Assembly: GCA_963811895.1 (NCBI GenBank)
Contig: CAWETE010000004.1
Coordinates: 1-64,000, forward strand
DNA length: 64,000 nucleotides
Reading direction: 5' to 3'
DNA from: DASSUW01 sp963811895
Lineage (GTDB): Bacteria > Actinomycetota > Thermoleophilia > Solirubrobacterales > Solirubrobacteraceae
Shown: positions 18,576 through 26,837 of the stretch, piece by piece
Layout of the letters: each line of letters opens with the position of its first letter
Numbering within the stretch: position 1 is the first letter of the stretch
Program-made: the position numbers and the translations under genes
Notes under the pieces: model-generated
What the model was told of the DNA's origin: nothing
Seen by the model: only the letters and a program-made list of their open reading frames with translations
Database searches by the model: none

Positions 18576-19313
18576 ATGCCCTCGTCTTCGATCCAGCTCC
18601 TGCCTACCGCCGCCGGCTTCAGGGCGTTCGATCAGCTCCAGCTGTTCGAGCCGCCGTCGCGCGACCGCGATGACGAGCTCGCCGCGCGACTGGCAACCGC
18701 TCCCGGCCTCGTGCGGCCCGGCGCCGCCCACTGGGATGGCGACCGCACGCCGATCCACCCGCTTTCGATGGAGAGCGCCTACGCCGATCCGGAGCTGCTG
18801 CGGGATCTCGGAGCCAGAGGCGCGCACTTCGCCGAGAACCTCGATGTCGACGTCGTCGTCGGAGCCGAGACCGCCGGAGTACCGCTCGCGGCGGCGATCT
18901 CGCTGGCGTCAGGGCTGCCGTTCGCCTTCGTCCGCAAGCCGGGCTACCGCGGTCACGAGATCGACGAGCCGCAGACCCGCGGCGCGGACGTCGAAGGCCG
19001 GCGGGTGCTGCTGGTGGACGACGCGGTCTCGAGCGGCACGGCGGTCGAGCGCTTCACCGCCGCCCTGGCCGGTGCCGGCGCCGAAGTGGTGGGCGTGTTC
19101 GTCCTCGTCGACATGCGCGAGGTCGCGAACACGGTCACGAGTACGGCCGCCGCGCTCCCCACCGAGTCGGTGAGCACCTACCTCGAGGTCCTCAGCCTCG
19201 CTACGGCCAAGGGTCTCCTCGACCCCGCCGTCCACGAGCTGAGCGTCGACGCGCTCGTGAACCACTGGACCGACGAGGACCCGCGGTGGAAGCTTCTCCC
19301 GGTGGCGGCATGA
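18576..19313 (+). CDS. Phosphoribosyltransferase family protein (orotate PRTase-like)
   Basis: A protein of 245 residues. The PRPP-binding loop RVLLVDDAVSSGTAVERF (about residue 145) and the preceding VVVGAETAGVPLAAAIS and PFAFVRKPGYRGH are type I phosphoribosyltransferase features closest to PyrE. The N-terminal 70 residues and the C-terminal helix are not those of a standard PyrE, so salvage or regulatory use is possible. The ATG at 18576 has GAAGGAGAA upstream and is preferred over the ATG eight codons earlier. It carries site C. Confidence 0.8.
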   Translation: MPSSSIQLLPTAAGFRAFDQLQLFEPPSRDRDDELAARLATAPGLVRPGAAHWDGDRTPIHPLSMESAYADPELLRDLGARGAHFAENLDVDVVVGAETAGVPLAAAISLASGLPFAFVRKPGYRGHEIDEPQTRGADVEGRRVLLVDDAVSSGTAVERFTAALAGAGAEVVGVFVLVDMREVANTVTSTAAALPTESVSTYLEVLSLATAKGLLDPAVHELSVDALVNHWTDEDPRWKLLPVAA

Positions 19314-19427
19314 CCAGCATGAAGCGGTCATGGCTCACGGGGTCGTCGTCGGTGTCTGGCTAGCCCGACACCAGTACACCGGTCAGCGGGGTCGAGACGA
19401 CCGGCGGCCGGCGGGAGTATTCCTGCC

Positions 19428-19544
19428 ATGAGCGTCACCCTCACCCCCCGCCCCCCGGCCCCGGTCATTCACGCGTTCAGCCTTCCGACGGTCCGCGAGA
19501 TCCCCCCGGTGCTGCCTCCGGGCACCTTCGACTCGACCTGGTGA
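19428..19544 (+). CDS. Small proline-rich peptide (38 residues)
   Basis: A complete short gene: GCGGGAG ribosome site, ATG, 38 codons, TGA, then a perfect hairpin six bases later. The peptide begins MSVTLTPRPPAPVIHAFSLP and ends PPVLPPGTFDSTW. It has seven or more Pro, no Cys, no Lys and no signal peptide. No family recognised. It could be a leader, a small effector or a modified-peptide precursor, but no modifying enzyme is adjacent. Confidence 0.5.
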   Translation: MSVTLTPRPPAPVIHAFSLPTVREIPPVLPPGTFDSTW

Positions 19545-19549
19545 CCTAA

Positions 19550-19571
19550 CCGCGGGCCGACAGGCCCGCGG
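19550..19571 (+). terminator. Hairpin terminator after the small peptide gene
   Basis: A 9-bp perfect stem, CCGCGGGCC with GGCCCGCGG, closes a GACA loop. There is no T-run. It lies between the peptide gene and the convergent histidine kinase. Confidence 0.65.
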
Positions 19572-19640
19572 GCAGTCGAGCCCCCGACGACGATCCCCCC
19601 TCCAACGCCCGCACGGCCCGGCCGCGCGGGCGCGTCGTCG

Positions 19641-21644
19641 TCATGCGCCGTTTCCGAGCGGGATCGCGGCGTCGACCAGCGTCCCGCCATCGGCCGGGCT
19701 CTCGACGTGCAAGCGGCCGTCGAGCACCGCGAGCCGGTCGCGGAGCCCGACGATGCCGCTTCCGTCGAGCCGGGCACCGCCGACGCCGTCGTCGCGGACG
19801 TGGAGGACGAGCGTGTCCTCCTCGACGTGCGCCTCGACGGCGGCGTGCGCGGCTTGCGCGTGCTTGGCGACGTTGGTGAGCGCCTCGGCCACGACGAAGT
19901 ACGCGGTCGCCTCGACGGCCGCCGGGAGCCGCCCGACGACGACGTCGTTGTCGACCGGGACGGGCATGCGCGAGGCGAGCGATTCGACGCCCGCGTGCAG
20001 CCCGCCGTGCGTGAGGGCCGACGGCAGGATGCCGTGGGCGAGCTCGCGCAGCTCGGCGTTGGTGTTCGAGGCGCTCTCGAGCGCGGCGGTGACGTGGCCG
20101 AGCGCCGCGTCGTCGCCGCGCTCGAGCGCCTGGCGGGCGAGCTTCAGCGTGATCACGGTGTGGACGATGCGCTGCTGCGCGCCGTCGTGCAGGTCGCGCA
20201 CCACGCGGCGGCGCTCCTGGTCGGCGGCGGCCACGATCCGCGCCCGCGACCCGGCGAGCTCCGCGCGCGCCTCGAGGTTCGAGATCGAGGTGGCCACCAG
20301 CTCGGTGAACTCGCCGACCCGCAGCTCGATCCCCGGGGGCAGAGGCTCGGCGCCCCGCGTGGCCACGATCGTGACCCCCCAGAGCCCTCCGTCGACGACG
20401 ATCGGGCAGCCGACCGCGGAGCGGATGCCCACGTCGCGCGCAGCGGCGGCGGCGGCGCCGGTGGCGGTCGCGTAGTCGTCGACTCGGGCGGGCCGGCCGG
20501 TTCGATGAACCTCCGCGCTGACGTTGCTGCCCTCGACTGGAAGGCCCGTCAGGGCCGGAGGCGCGAAGCCGGGCCCCGTCAACGCCGCGACGAGCGTGAC
20601 CGTCCCGTCGGGCTCGTAGCGCTCGATCAGCACGTCATCCACGCCCAGGAGGCGAGCGACCTCCTCGGCGACCGCCGCGAAGACCTCGGCCGGCGGCGAC
20701 TCGCGGGCGACGAGCGTCGCCACGCGCCGCAGCGCGGCCTGCTCGTGCGCGAGCCGTCTCACCTCGGCCCGCGCCTCCGCATTGGACAGCGCGGTGGCGA
20801 CGAGCTCGCTGAACGCGGTGAGCCGCGACTCGGTGTCCGCCGGCATCGGTCCGTCGGCTCTCGACGACGCGGTGACGAGGCCCCAGAGGCGTCCGTCGAC
20901 CTCGATCGGGCAGCCCACCGACGCGCGGATGCCCAGGCCTCGGATCACGTCCGCGATCGGGCCGACGGCGTCGTCGTAGCCGTCCATCCTCGCGGGCCGC
21001 CCCGTCTGCGCGACCAGCGACGACACGCTCTGTCCGTCCGTGCTCAGCCGCATGCCGAGCGGGATGTGGTCCCCCGTCCGGCTCCAGGCCCCGATCGCGA
21101 CCGACGTGCCGTCGGGCTCCAGCCGGCCGAGGTGCGAGGTGTCGGCTCCCACGAGCTCGCCGACCTCGTGGGCGACCGCCTCGAACACCTCCGAGGCAGG
21201 GACGCCGCGTGCGACCAGCGTCGCCACGCGCCGGAGCGCGGCCTGCTCGTCAGCCAGCCGGGCGGCCTCGCGCCCGGACGCCTCTGCGCGCCGGGCAGCG
21301 GATGCCGCGAGCTCGCCGACCAGCACCGCGACCCCGAGGTACACGGCCAGGTTCGCCAGGTTCCCGGAGCTCGGGAACTCCTCGGGGTGGGTCGGAGGGA
21401 ACTGGTACCAGTCGTAGCCGAGCAGGGCGGCCATCGCCGCCGGCACCGCGTACGCGACGCCCCACCGCCGGGCGATGGCGATGACGGCGGCGACGCACGC
21501 GGCGCCGAAGAAGGCGGCGAAGAGACCCGACTCGAACACCGCGAGCGCGACAGCGACGAGCGCGAAGGACGCGACGCCGGCGGCGAACGCCAGCACGACC
21601 TCGGCGCCCCTAAGGACACGCCGCGCGCGCGGTGCTGCGGTCAC
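19641..21644 (-). CDS. Membrane sensor histidine kinase with two GAF domains (NarL/DesK type)
   Basis: A protein of 667 residues. Residues about 12-110 contain four hydrophobic helices (DUF4118-like). Two homologous GAF domains follow (about 150-290 and 310-455), each closing on VGCPI-V-DG-LWG. The HisKA_3 dimer helix has the phospho-acceptor in VVRDLHDGAQQR (about 480). The ATPase domain has ALTNVAKHA and DDGVGGA. The gene is intact. The cognate regulator is probably the LuxR-type response regulator at 22.1 kb, separated from it by one small exported protein. Confidence 0.9.
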   Translation of the reverse strand: MTAAPRARRVLRGAEVVLAFAAGVASFALVAVALAVFESGLFAAFFGAACVAAVIAIARRWGVAYAVPAAMAALLGYDWYQFPPTHPEEFPSSGNLANLAVYLGVAVLVGELAASAARRAEASGREAARLADEQAALRRVATLVARGVPASEVFEAVAHEVGELVGADTSHLGRLEPDGTSVAIGAWSRTGDHIPLGMRLSTDGQSVSSLVAQTGRPARMDGYDDAVGPIADVIRGLGIRASVGCPIEVDGRLWGLVTASSRADGPMPADTESRLTAFSELVATALSNAEARAEVRRLAHEQAALRRVATLVARESPPAEVFAAVAEEVARLLGVDDVLIERYEPDGTVTLVAALTGPGFAPPALTGLPVEGSNVSAEVHRTGRPARVDDYATATGAAAAAARDVGIRSAVGCPIVVDGGLWGVTIVATRGAEPLPPGIELRVGEFTELVATSISNLEARAELAGSRARIVAAADQERRRVVRDLHDGAQQRIVHTVITLKLARQALERGDDAALGHVTAALESASNTNAELRELAHGILPSALTHGGLHAGVESLASRMPVPVDNDVVVGRLPAAVEATAYFVVAEALTNVAKHAQAAHAAVEAHVEEDTLVLHVRDDGVGGARLDGSGIVGLRDRLAVLDGRLHVESPADGGTLVDAAIPLGNGA

Positions 21645-21662
21645 CTGCGCGAATCTAGACCA

Positions 21663-21986
21663 TCAAGACACCCCGCGGCGCGCGACGGCGATCAGCCGGC
21701 CGCCCGACGCCATCAGCACCAGCGCGCCGGACGCGAGCCCGAGGAGTGCGATGCCGGGACCCTGCTCGGCCATGCCGCCCGCGCCCGCCGCGACGCCGCC
21801 CTGCGGCACGCCGGCCTGGGAGCTGCCGGCCTCGGCGCCGCTCGACTGGACCGGAGCGACCTGGGTGACCTCGTCGTCGTCGTAGTCGTCGTCGTCCTCG
21901 CCGGCTAGCGCCGGGGCGGCGCCGACGGCGAGGGCCGCGGCGGTGGCGGCGATGACGGACATGATGCGGTTCTGCCGGAGGATCAT
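21663..21986 (-). CDS. Small exported protein with C-terminal membrane helix
   Basis: A protein of 107 residues. A signal peptide (AATAAALAVGAAPALAG) is followed by an acidic run (EDDDDYDDDE), a Gly/Gln/Ser-rich linker and one C-terminal helix (IALLGLASGALVLMASG) ending in RR. GGGGAG precedes the ATG. It lies inside the kinase/regulator locus, so it might be sensed or controlled by that system. No LPxTG is present despite the sortase-substrate-like plan. Confidence 0.75.
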   Translation of the reverse strand: MILRQNRIMSVIAATAAALAVGAAPALAGEDDDDYDDDEVTQVAPVQSSGAEAGSSQAGVPQGGVAAGAGGMAEQGPGIALLGLASGALVLMASGGRLIAVARRGVS

Positions 21987-22104
21987 GGGAGCTCCCCTTC
22001 TGGTCGATTGAGCGCCCGGCCGGTCGGCCGGCGCATCTACCAGGGTCAGGGAGCCACGACTCCCGGACAACAACGTCCGCCGATGGCGCGAGCGCGGATC
22101 GCGA

Positions 22105-22770
22105 TCAGCGACGGGAGCCGCGCACGTACGTGAGCACCGCCAGGACGCGGCGGTGCTCGTTCGTCGCGGGCGCGAGGCCGAGCTTGGTGAAGATCCGCCC
22201 CACGTGCTTCTCGACGGCGGCCTCCGTGACGACGAGCTCCTCGGCGATTCCAGCGTTCGACTTGCCCTCGGCCATCGCCGCGAGCACGTCGCGCTCGCGC
22301 GGCGTTAGCTCGTCGAGCGGACCGTCGGCGCGGCGGCGGCCGAGCATCCGGCCGACGATCTCGGGATCGAGCGCGCTGCCGCCGCCGGCCACGCGCTGCA
22401 CTGCGTCCACGAAGCTCGAGACGTCGCCGACGCGCTCCTTCAGCAGGTAGCCGACTCCTTCGGCGCGGTCGCCGATCAGATCGAGCGCGTAGCCCTCCTC
22501 GTAGTGCGCCGAGAGCACGAGGATGCCCATGTCCGGCAGCTTGCTGCGCAGCTCCATCGCCGCCTTCAGCCCGTCGTCCTCGTGGCGCGGCGGCATCTGC
22601 ACGTCGACCACGGCGACGTCCGGCCGGTGGGCGAGCGTGCGCCGCAGGAAATCCTCCGCGTCGCCGGTCTGGGCGACCACGTCGAAGCCGGCCTCGGTCA
22701 GCAGCCGCGCCAGGCCCTCGCGCAGCAGGACGTCGTCCTCGCCGATCACGATGCGCAAGGCCTCAGGCAC
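22105..22770 (-). CDS. LuxR/NarL-type response regulator
   Basis: A protein of 221 residues. The receiver domain has the acidic pocket (GEDD), the phospho-Asp in VAVVDVQMPP and Lys in LLKERVGD. The C-terminal HTH is LTPRERDVLAAMAEGKSNAG with TEAAVEKHVGRIFTKLGL. It is the probable partner of the twin-GAF kinase: same strand and pathway type, 461 bases apart across the small exported protein gene. The gene is intact. Confidence 0.92.
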   Translation of the reverse strand: MPEALRIVIGEDDVLLREGLARLLTEAGFDVVAQTGDAEDFLRRTLAHRPDVAVVDVQMPPRHEDDGLKAAMELRSKLPDMGILVLSAHYEEGYALDLIGDRAEGVGYLLKERVGDVSSFVDAVQRVAGGGSALDPEIVGRMLGRRRADGPLDELTPRERDVLAAMAEGKSNAGIAEELVVTEAAVEKHVGRIFTKLGLAPATNEHRRVLAVLTYVRGSRR

Positions 22771-22791
22771 GGCCCAACGGTATCCGACTCC

Positions 22792-23151
22792 CTAATCGCC
22801 CGTGAGCATCGGCGCCAGCGTCCCGTCCACCAGCTCCTCCTTGGGCAGGAAGCCGATGGCGCCGAAGGTCTGGACGGCCGCTGTGCTTGTCGCCTCCGGG
22901 TCGGACGAAGCGACGACGACGCGCGGCCGCCAGGGCAGCGAGACGAGATGCGCGGCAAGCTCGATCCCGTTTCCGTCGGGCAGCTCGACGTCGACGAGCG
23001 CCGAGTCGGGCCGCAGCTCAGCCGCGGCCGCGGCGCCCGCCGCGTAGGTCCCGGCCTCGCCGACCACCTCTAGGCCCATGGCGCCGAGCACGTGGACCGC
23101 GAGGCGGCGGAACTCGGCGTCGTCGTCGATCACCAGGACAGTCGGGGACAC
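22792..23151 (-). CDS. Single-domain response regulator receiver
   Basis: A protein of 119 residues with only a receiver domain: VLVIDDDAEFRRLA, phospho-Asp in SALVDVELPDGNG, Thr/Ser in VVVASSD and Lys in FLPKEEL. There is no output domain. It sits 21 bases before the full response regulator on the same strand, so it may compete for phosphate from the kinase or act on another protein. Confidence 0.88.
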   Translation of the reverse strand: MSPTVLVIDDDAEFRRLAVHVLGAMGLEVVGEAGTYAAGAAAAAELRPDSALVDVELPDGNGIELAAHLVSLPWRPRVVVASSDPEATSTAAVQTFGAIGFLPKEELVDGTLAPMLTGD

Positions 23152-23286
23152 GCTCTGATCCTGTCAGCCGAACCGACGCGCAAGTGTCCGGACAACCCGA
23201 CAGTCTTGTCCGGCCAGACCGTCTAGGCCGGGCGCCGCCGCTGCCGCAGAGTTGTCGCCATGCCGACGACGAAGGAGCGCATCTAA

Positions 23287-24213
23287 GTGGAGCTGCGACA
23301 CCTCAGGTACTTCGTGGCGGTCGCCGAGGAGCTGCACTTCCGCCGCGCCGCCGAGCGCCTGTACGTGGCGCAGCCGGCCGTCAGCGAGCAGATCCGCAAG
23401 CTCGAGGTCGAGCTGGGCGTGCGGCTGTTCGACCGCACGCAGCGCAGCGTCGCTCTCACCCAGGCCGGCTCCGCGCTGCTCGTCGAGGCCCGTCGCGTCC
23501 TGCATCAGGCCGAGGTCGCCCAGCTCGCCGCCCGCAACGCGCACGACGCGGCGGGCTCCAAGCTCCGCATCGGGTACGTGCCCGACGCGCTCCCCGCCAG
23601 CGTCCCGCGCGCCCTCCAGGAGCTCGCTTCCGCGGGACCCCGGGTCGAGGTGTCGCTCGAGGCCGGCCCCACGAACCAGCTCATCCAGTCGGTCCGCGAC
23701 CAGCGGCTCGACGCCGTGATCGTCGGCCTTCCCGCTCCCGCCAAGGGGTTGCACGCGACCTCGCTGGGCGACCAGTCGCTGGTCGCGGCGGTTCCCGCCG
23801 GCAGCTCGAAGGCGGCCGAGCCCGAGCTCACGCTCGCGCGGCTCGACCCCGAGCGGCTCGTGATGCTGCCGCGGGACGCCAACCCGGCTCTGCACGACGC
23901 CGTGGTTTCGCTGTGCCGCGACGCCGGGCTGTCGCCGACCTTCGTCGAGGCGTCCGAGCCGCGGGTCGAGGCCGTCCTGCTGGCCGTCGCGGCCGGCGCC
24001 GGTGCCGCGCTGCTGCCCGCCTCGGTCGCCCAGCGGTACGCGACCCCCGGCGTGCGGCTGGTCGAGCTGGTCGACGCCGAGCCGGCGTTCGAGACGGTCG
24101 TGCTGACGCGGCCGGACCACGACAACCTGGCGATCCAGCGCTTCCTGCACGCGGTCTCGCACCTGGCGAAGCGCCGGCCGCTCGCGCCGGTGCGGCTCCA
24201 GCTCGCCGCATGA
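23287..24213 (+). CDS. LysR-family transcriptional regulator
   Basis: A protein of 308 residues starting at GTG, with AAGGAG about nine bases before. The N-terminal winged HTH is classical (MELRHLRYFVAVAEELHFRR, AAERLYVAQPAVSEQIRKLE). A periplasmic-binding-like effector domain follows (SKLRIGYVPDALP onward). The stop overlaps the start of the lysyl-oxidase-like gene (ATGA), an uncommon arrangement because LysR genes usually diverge from their targets. It may control its co-transcribed partner. Confidence 0.92.
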   Translation: MELRHLRYFVAVAEELHFRRAAERLYVAQPAVSEQIRKLEVELGVRLFDRTQRSVALTQAGSALLVEARRVLHQAEVAQLAARNAHDAAGSKLRIGYVPDALPASVPRALQELASAGPRVEVSLEAGPTNQLIQSVRDQRLDAVIVGLPAPAKGLHATSLGDQSLVAAVPAGSSKAAEPELTLARLDPERLVMLPRDANPALHDAVVSLCRDAGLSPTFVEASEPRVEAVLLAVAAGAGAALLPASVAQRYATPGVRLVELVDAEPAFETVVLTRPDHDNLAIQRFLHAVSHLAKRRPLAPVRLQLAA

Positions 24214-25010
24214 AGCGCGCGCTGCTGCGCCTGCTGCCGGCCGTCGTCGCGACGGCCGCCATCGTCCCGGCGGCCATCGCCGTCGACGGATCGGCGCCCG
24301 AAGGGCAGCCGCTGCTGCCCGATCTCGGCCAGGAGACGCCGTCGGGCCTCGTGCTCACGAAGGCCCGCAGCGGCTGGCGCCTCGGCTTCGACTCCGCCGT
24401 GCGGAACGTCGGCGCCGGCCCGCTGATCATCGACGGCGAGCGGCCCACGGCCGGCGTGCGGACGATGTCCGCCGACCAGGTCGTCGTCCAGGTGGGCAGC
24501 CCGCGCACGGTCGTGCGGGACGTCGGCCGGCTGCGCTACGTGCGCTCGCCCGACCATCGGCATTGGCACCTGCTCGGCTTCGATCGCTACGAGCTCCGGC
24601 GCGCGGACAGCGGCGAGACCGTGGTGGCCGACCGCAAGAGCGGCTTCTGCCTCGGCGACCGCTACCCCGTGCGCACGCGCGCGGTGCGCGCCAAGCCGGC
24701 CGAGCCGGTCTATCGCGGCCGCTGCGGGCTCGACCAGTCGAGCCTGCTCAGCATCCACGAGGGCATCTCGCCCGGGTACGGCGACAACTACACGGCGAAC
24801 CTCGAGGGTCAGTACCTGCCGCTGAATGGACTGCGCCCCGGGCGCTACGTGCTCGTGCACCGCGTCAACGGCGACCGCCGCATCCGCGAGTCGGCCTACG
24901 ACAACAACGCGTCGTCGCTGCTGCTCAGCCTGCGCCTCCGCGGCGGCGAGCCGCGCATGCGCGTGCTCGCAGTCTGCCCCGACACCGAGCACTGCTCGGC
25001 TGAATCCTGA
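24210..25010 (+). CDS. Lysyl oxidase-like secreted copper protein
   Basis: A protein of 266 residues with a signal peptide (LLPAVVATAAIVPAAIA). The motif SPDHRHWHLLGFDRYEL near residue 115 matches the copper-binding His cluster of the lysyl oxidase family. NYTANLEGQYLPLNGLRPGRY is also typical. Bacterial members are secreted; oxidation of lysyl or amine groups is assumed rather than shown. The cofactor Lys/Tyr pair cannot be assigned by eye. It is translationally coupled to the LysR gene. The 3' side faces the structured noncoding region. Confidence 0.75.
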   Translation: MKRALLRLLPAVVATAAIVPAAIAVDGSAPEGQPLLPDLGQETPSGLVLTKARSGWRLGFDSAVRNVGAGPLIIDGERPTAGVRTMSADQVVVQVGSPRTVVRDVGRLRYVRSPDHRHWHLLGFDRYELRRADSGETVVADRKSGFCLGDRYPVRTRAVRAKPAEPVYRGRCGLDQSSLLSIHEGISPGYGDNYTANLEGQYLPLNGLRPGRYVLVHRVNGDRRIRESAYDNNASSLLLSLRLRGGEPRMRVLAVCPDTEHCSAES

Positions 25011-25030
25011 GCCAGCGCCCGACCAGTTGT

Positions 25031-25100
25031 AACTCCTGAGCGTTGTTCCTGCGGCCGCCCGCCCGACGGGGCGAACGTCAACTGCGGGCTGGGTGAGGAG
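25031..25100 (-). repeat. Interspersed 3'-end repeat, copy 2
   Basis: Read on the minus strand it has ACCCAGCCCGCAGTT, GACGTTCGCC, GAACAACG and GCTCAGGAGTTACA in the same order as copy 1. It begins about 20 bases after the lysyl-oxidase-like stop. Confidence 0.6.
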
Positions 25101-25124
25101 GTGGCTGGGCGGGCCACGGTGAGA

Positions 25125-25237
25125 GTGCATTTCTGCATCACGGGGCCGCGGATCGGTCGGGTGATGCACTTCCGCCCGTATAGCGGGACAAACTGCACCC
25201 CCCGAGCTCGGCCGCGCGGAGTGATGCAGAAATGCAC
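25125..25237. repeat. Perfect 17-bp inverted repeat with internal structure
   Basis: GTGCATTTCTGCATCAC (25125-25141) and its exact complement (25221-25237) enclose 79 bases. Within them GTGATGCAC and a small CCCG/CGGG hairpin suggest further folding. AT content in the arms is far above the surroundings. Confidence 0.7.
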
Positions 25238-25385
25238 CGCCGTCCGACCTCGCCGCCGCCCCACCAGCCGGGGTTGACGTTCGTTGGCGCCACTCATCCA
25301 GGACGAGTCCTGCCTAAGGGTCGTATAGCGACCCCTATCCAGGATCAGACGCCGAAATCTGCCGCGCGGCCGGCTCCCCGGGCCT

Positions 25386-25440
25386 CCCCACCCAGCCGCC
25401 GTTCCCCGACAGAACAACCTGCCCGGGACTTACACCTAGT
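25386..25440 (+). repeat. Interspersed 3'-end repeat, copy 3
   Basis: CCCCACCCAGCCGCCGTT is followed by GAACAACC and CGGGACTTACACCTAGT. Compared with copy 1 the GACGTTCGCC block is shortened. It pairs imperfectly with copy 2, giving a long-range stem across the region. Confidence 0.6.
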
Positions 25441-25539
25441 GGGCCAAAGCACCAGCAGAACAGCACAGTGTCCTGGTTCGGGGTTGTCAGACGACCAAAG
25501 GGCAGGACGGTCAGGGGTAGCTCAATGGCTGCGGCCTCA

Positions 25540-26010
25540 CTAGCCGGCCTCGGCCGGCTCGCGCGGCGGGTGCAGCACGAGCACCGGCACCGGGCTGTGG
25601 TGGAGCACAGCGCTGGACACCGACCCCAGCAGGGCGCCGCTGATGCGTCCGCGGCCACGGGCCCCGATGCAGATGAGGTCGACCGGCTGCGCGCTGACCA
25701 GCGCGAGGATCTCCTCGGCCGGATCGCCATGGCGCAGGACGGTGGTCACCGAGAGCTCGCGCGGAAGCGTCGCGGTCGTCTGCCGCAGGTGCGCTTCCGC
25801 CCGGCTCTCCATCTCCTCGGCGACCCGCACCGGCGACACGCCCGCGGCGGCCAGCATCCGCGGGGGATCGGGCACCACCGTCAACAGGATCAGCTGCGAG
25901 CGCTGGTCGACGGCGTAGGGAACGACGTGTCTCAGTGCGAACGTCGCCGCCGGCGACTCATCGAGGCCGACCAGGATGCGCGGATAGCGGGGCCACTCGA
26001 ACTCCGCCAC
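25540..26010 (-). CDS. Universal stress protein (UspA family)
   Basis: A protein of 156 residues from a GTG start (VAEFEWPRYPRILVGLDESP). The USP fold is shown by ILVGLDESPAATFALRH, DLICIGARGRGRISGALLGS and SAVLHHSPVPVLVLHP. The GxRGRG..(9)..GS ATP-binding pattern is present, so it should bind ATP. The gene is intact and sits downstream of the sortase gene on the same strand. Confidence 0.88.
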   Translation of the reverse strand: MAEFEWPRYPRILVGLDESPAATFALRHVVPYAVDQRSQLILLTVVPDPPRMLAAAGVSPVRVAEEMESRAEAHLRQTTATLPRELSVTTVLRHGDPAEEILALVSAQPVDLICIGARGRGRISGALLGSVSSAVLHHSPVPVLVLHPPREPAEAG

Positions 26011-26072
26011 GCAGCGCAGGGTACTGCCCGTCGGCGCCCGCCTCGCCCCTCGGCGAGGCGGGCGCCTGAACC

Positions 26073-26699
26073 TCAGCGTGCGTAGACGATCGTGTTGTCC
26101 ACGTAGTGGCCGGTGGAGCTGTCGAAGGCGCCACCGCAGGTGATGAGACGCAGCGTCGGACCGTCGGTGCGGCCGTAGACGCGCGCGGTCGGGAACTCGT
26201 CCTTCGGGAAGCGCTCGCTGCCCTGGACGGTGAAGCGGGCGCGGCTGCCGTCGCGACGGATGACAACGACCTTGTCGCCCTTGCGAAGCTCGCCGAGCCG
26301 GTAGAACACGGCGGGGCCGGTTTGCGAGTCGACGTGGCCGACGATGACCGCCGGGCCGGTCTCGCCGGGCCGCGAGCCGCCCGTCCACCAGCCGGTGTCG
26401 CCGTAGTCCGTGGGGACCTCGAGCGTGCGGTCGGGGTTCAGGCCGAGCCGGATGATCGGGGCGCGCACCCCGATCGAGGGGATCTCGATGCGGACAGGGG
26501 TCGCGACGCGCTCGCGGCGCGGCGCGGGCGCGACGGCCACGTCGCTCCTCGGCTCGTCGTTCGCCGGCGCGCCGAGCGCCGCCGCGTCGAGCCGTGCTCC
26601 GCGGTCGTCGTGCGAGACGGCGCCGACGACGCTGACGAGTAGCGCGAGGCCGGCGACGACCGTCGCGATGCCGAGCACCAAGAGCCTTCTTCGATGCAT
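26073..26699 (-). CDS. Class F-like sortase
   Basis: A protein of 208 residues: an N-terminal membrane anchor (LLVLGIATVVAGLALLVSVV), a linker, then a sortase beta-barrel. The catalytic His is in AVIVGHVDS and the Cys in LRLITCGGAFD; the Arg is likely in the final VDNTIVYAR. It is a transpeptidase or housekeeping anchoring enzyme at the outer face of the membrane. Divergent from the secreted beta-helix gene. No clear LPxTG substrate is found in the window, so its substrates lie elsewhere or use a variant motif. Confidence 0.85.
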   Translation of the reverse strand: MHRRRLLVLGIATVVAGLALLVSVVGAVSHDDRGARLDAAALGAPANDEPRSDVAVAPAPRRERVATPVRIEIPSIGVRAPIIRLGLNPDRTLEVPTDYGDTGWWTGGSRPGETGPAVIVGHVDSQTGPAVFYRLGELRKGDKVVVIRRDGSRARFTVQGSERFPKDEFPTARVYGRTDGPTLRLITCGGAFDSSTGHYVDNTIVYAR

Positions 26700-26837
26700 C
26701 AGAACGTCTCCTCAGGGATTCGTGGTCATGGTCAGTCGAGGGTGCGCCAGCCGTCCCCCCTCGGCAACAGGAGCTGGTGATCGAGCGATAAGCGCACGCG
26801 CTTGAGGCTGCGCTGCCGAGCCGGAGAATCGACTCCA

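Larger units (their letters stand above)
25011..25539. other. Gene-free, repeat-rich convergent intergenic region (529 bases)
   Basis: It lies between the converging lysyl-oxidase-like and USP genes. I see no credible coding frame. It holds a reverse copy of the 3'-end repeat (25031-25100), a partial forward copy (25261-25283) and a second forward copy (25386-25440). Inside lies a perfect 17-bp inverted repeat. This suggests a folded transcript end or a small mobile or structured element. Confidence 0.6.

Noticed and set aside
21663..21986. Sortase substrate for the class F-like enzyme at 26.1 kb
   Set aside because: The protein has a C-terminal helix and basic tail but no LPxTG-like motif before it; the same applies to the exported protein at 4.8 kb.
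25495..25535. tRNA-like words (GGTTCGGGG and GGGGTAGCTCAATGG) next to the USP gene
   Set aside because: The order is wrong (T-arm-like before D-arm-like), and no acceptor stem or anticodon arm can be drawn.
25011..25539. Integron attC site or CRISPR array as an explanation of the repeats
   Set aside because: The GTTRRRY core of attC is absent, and there are no regularly spaced identical repeats with unique spacers.
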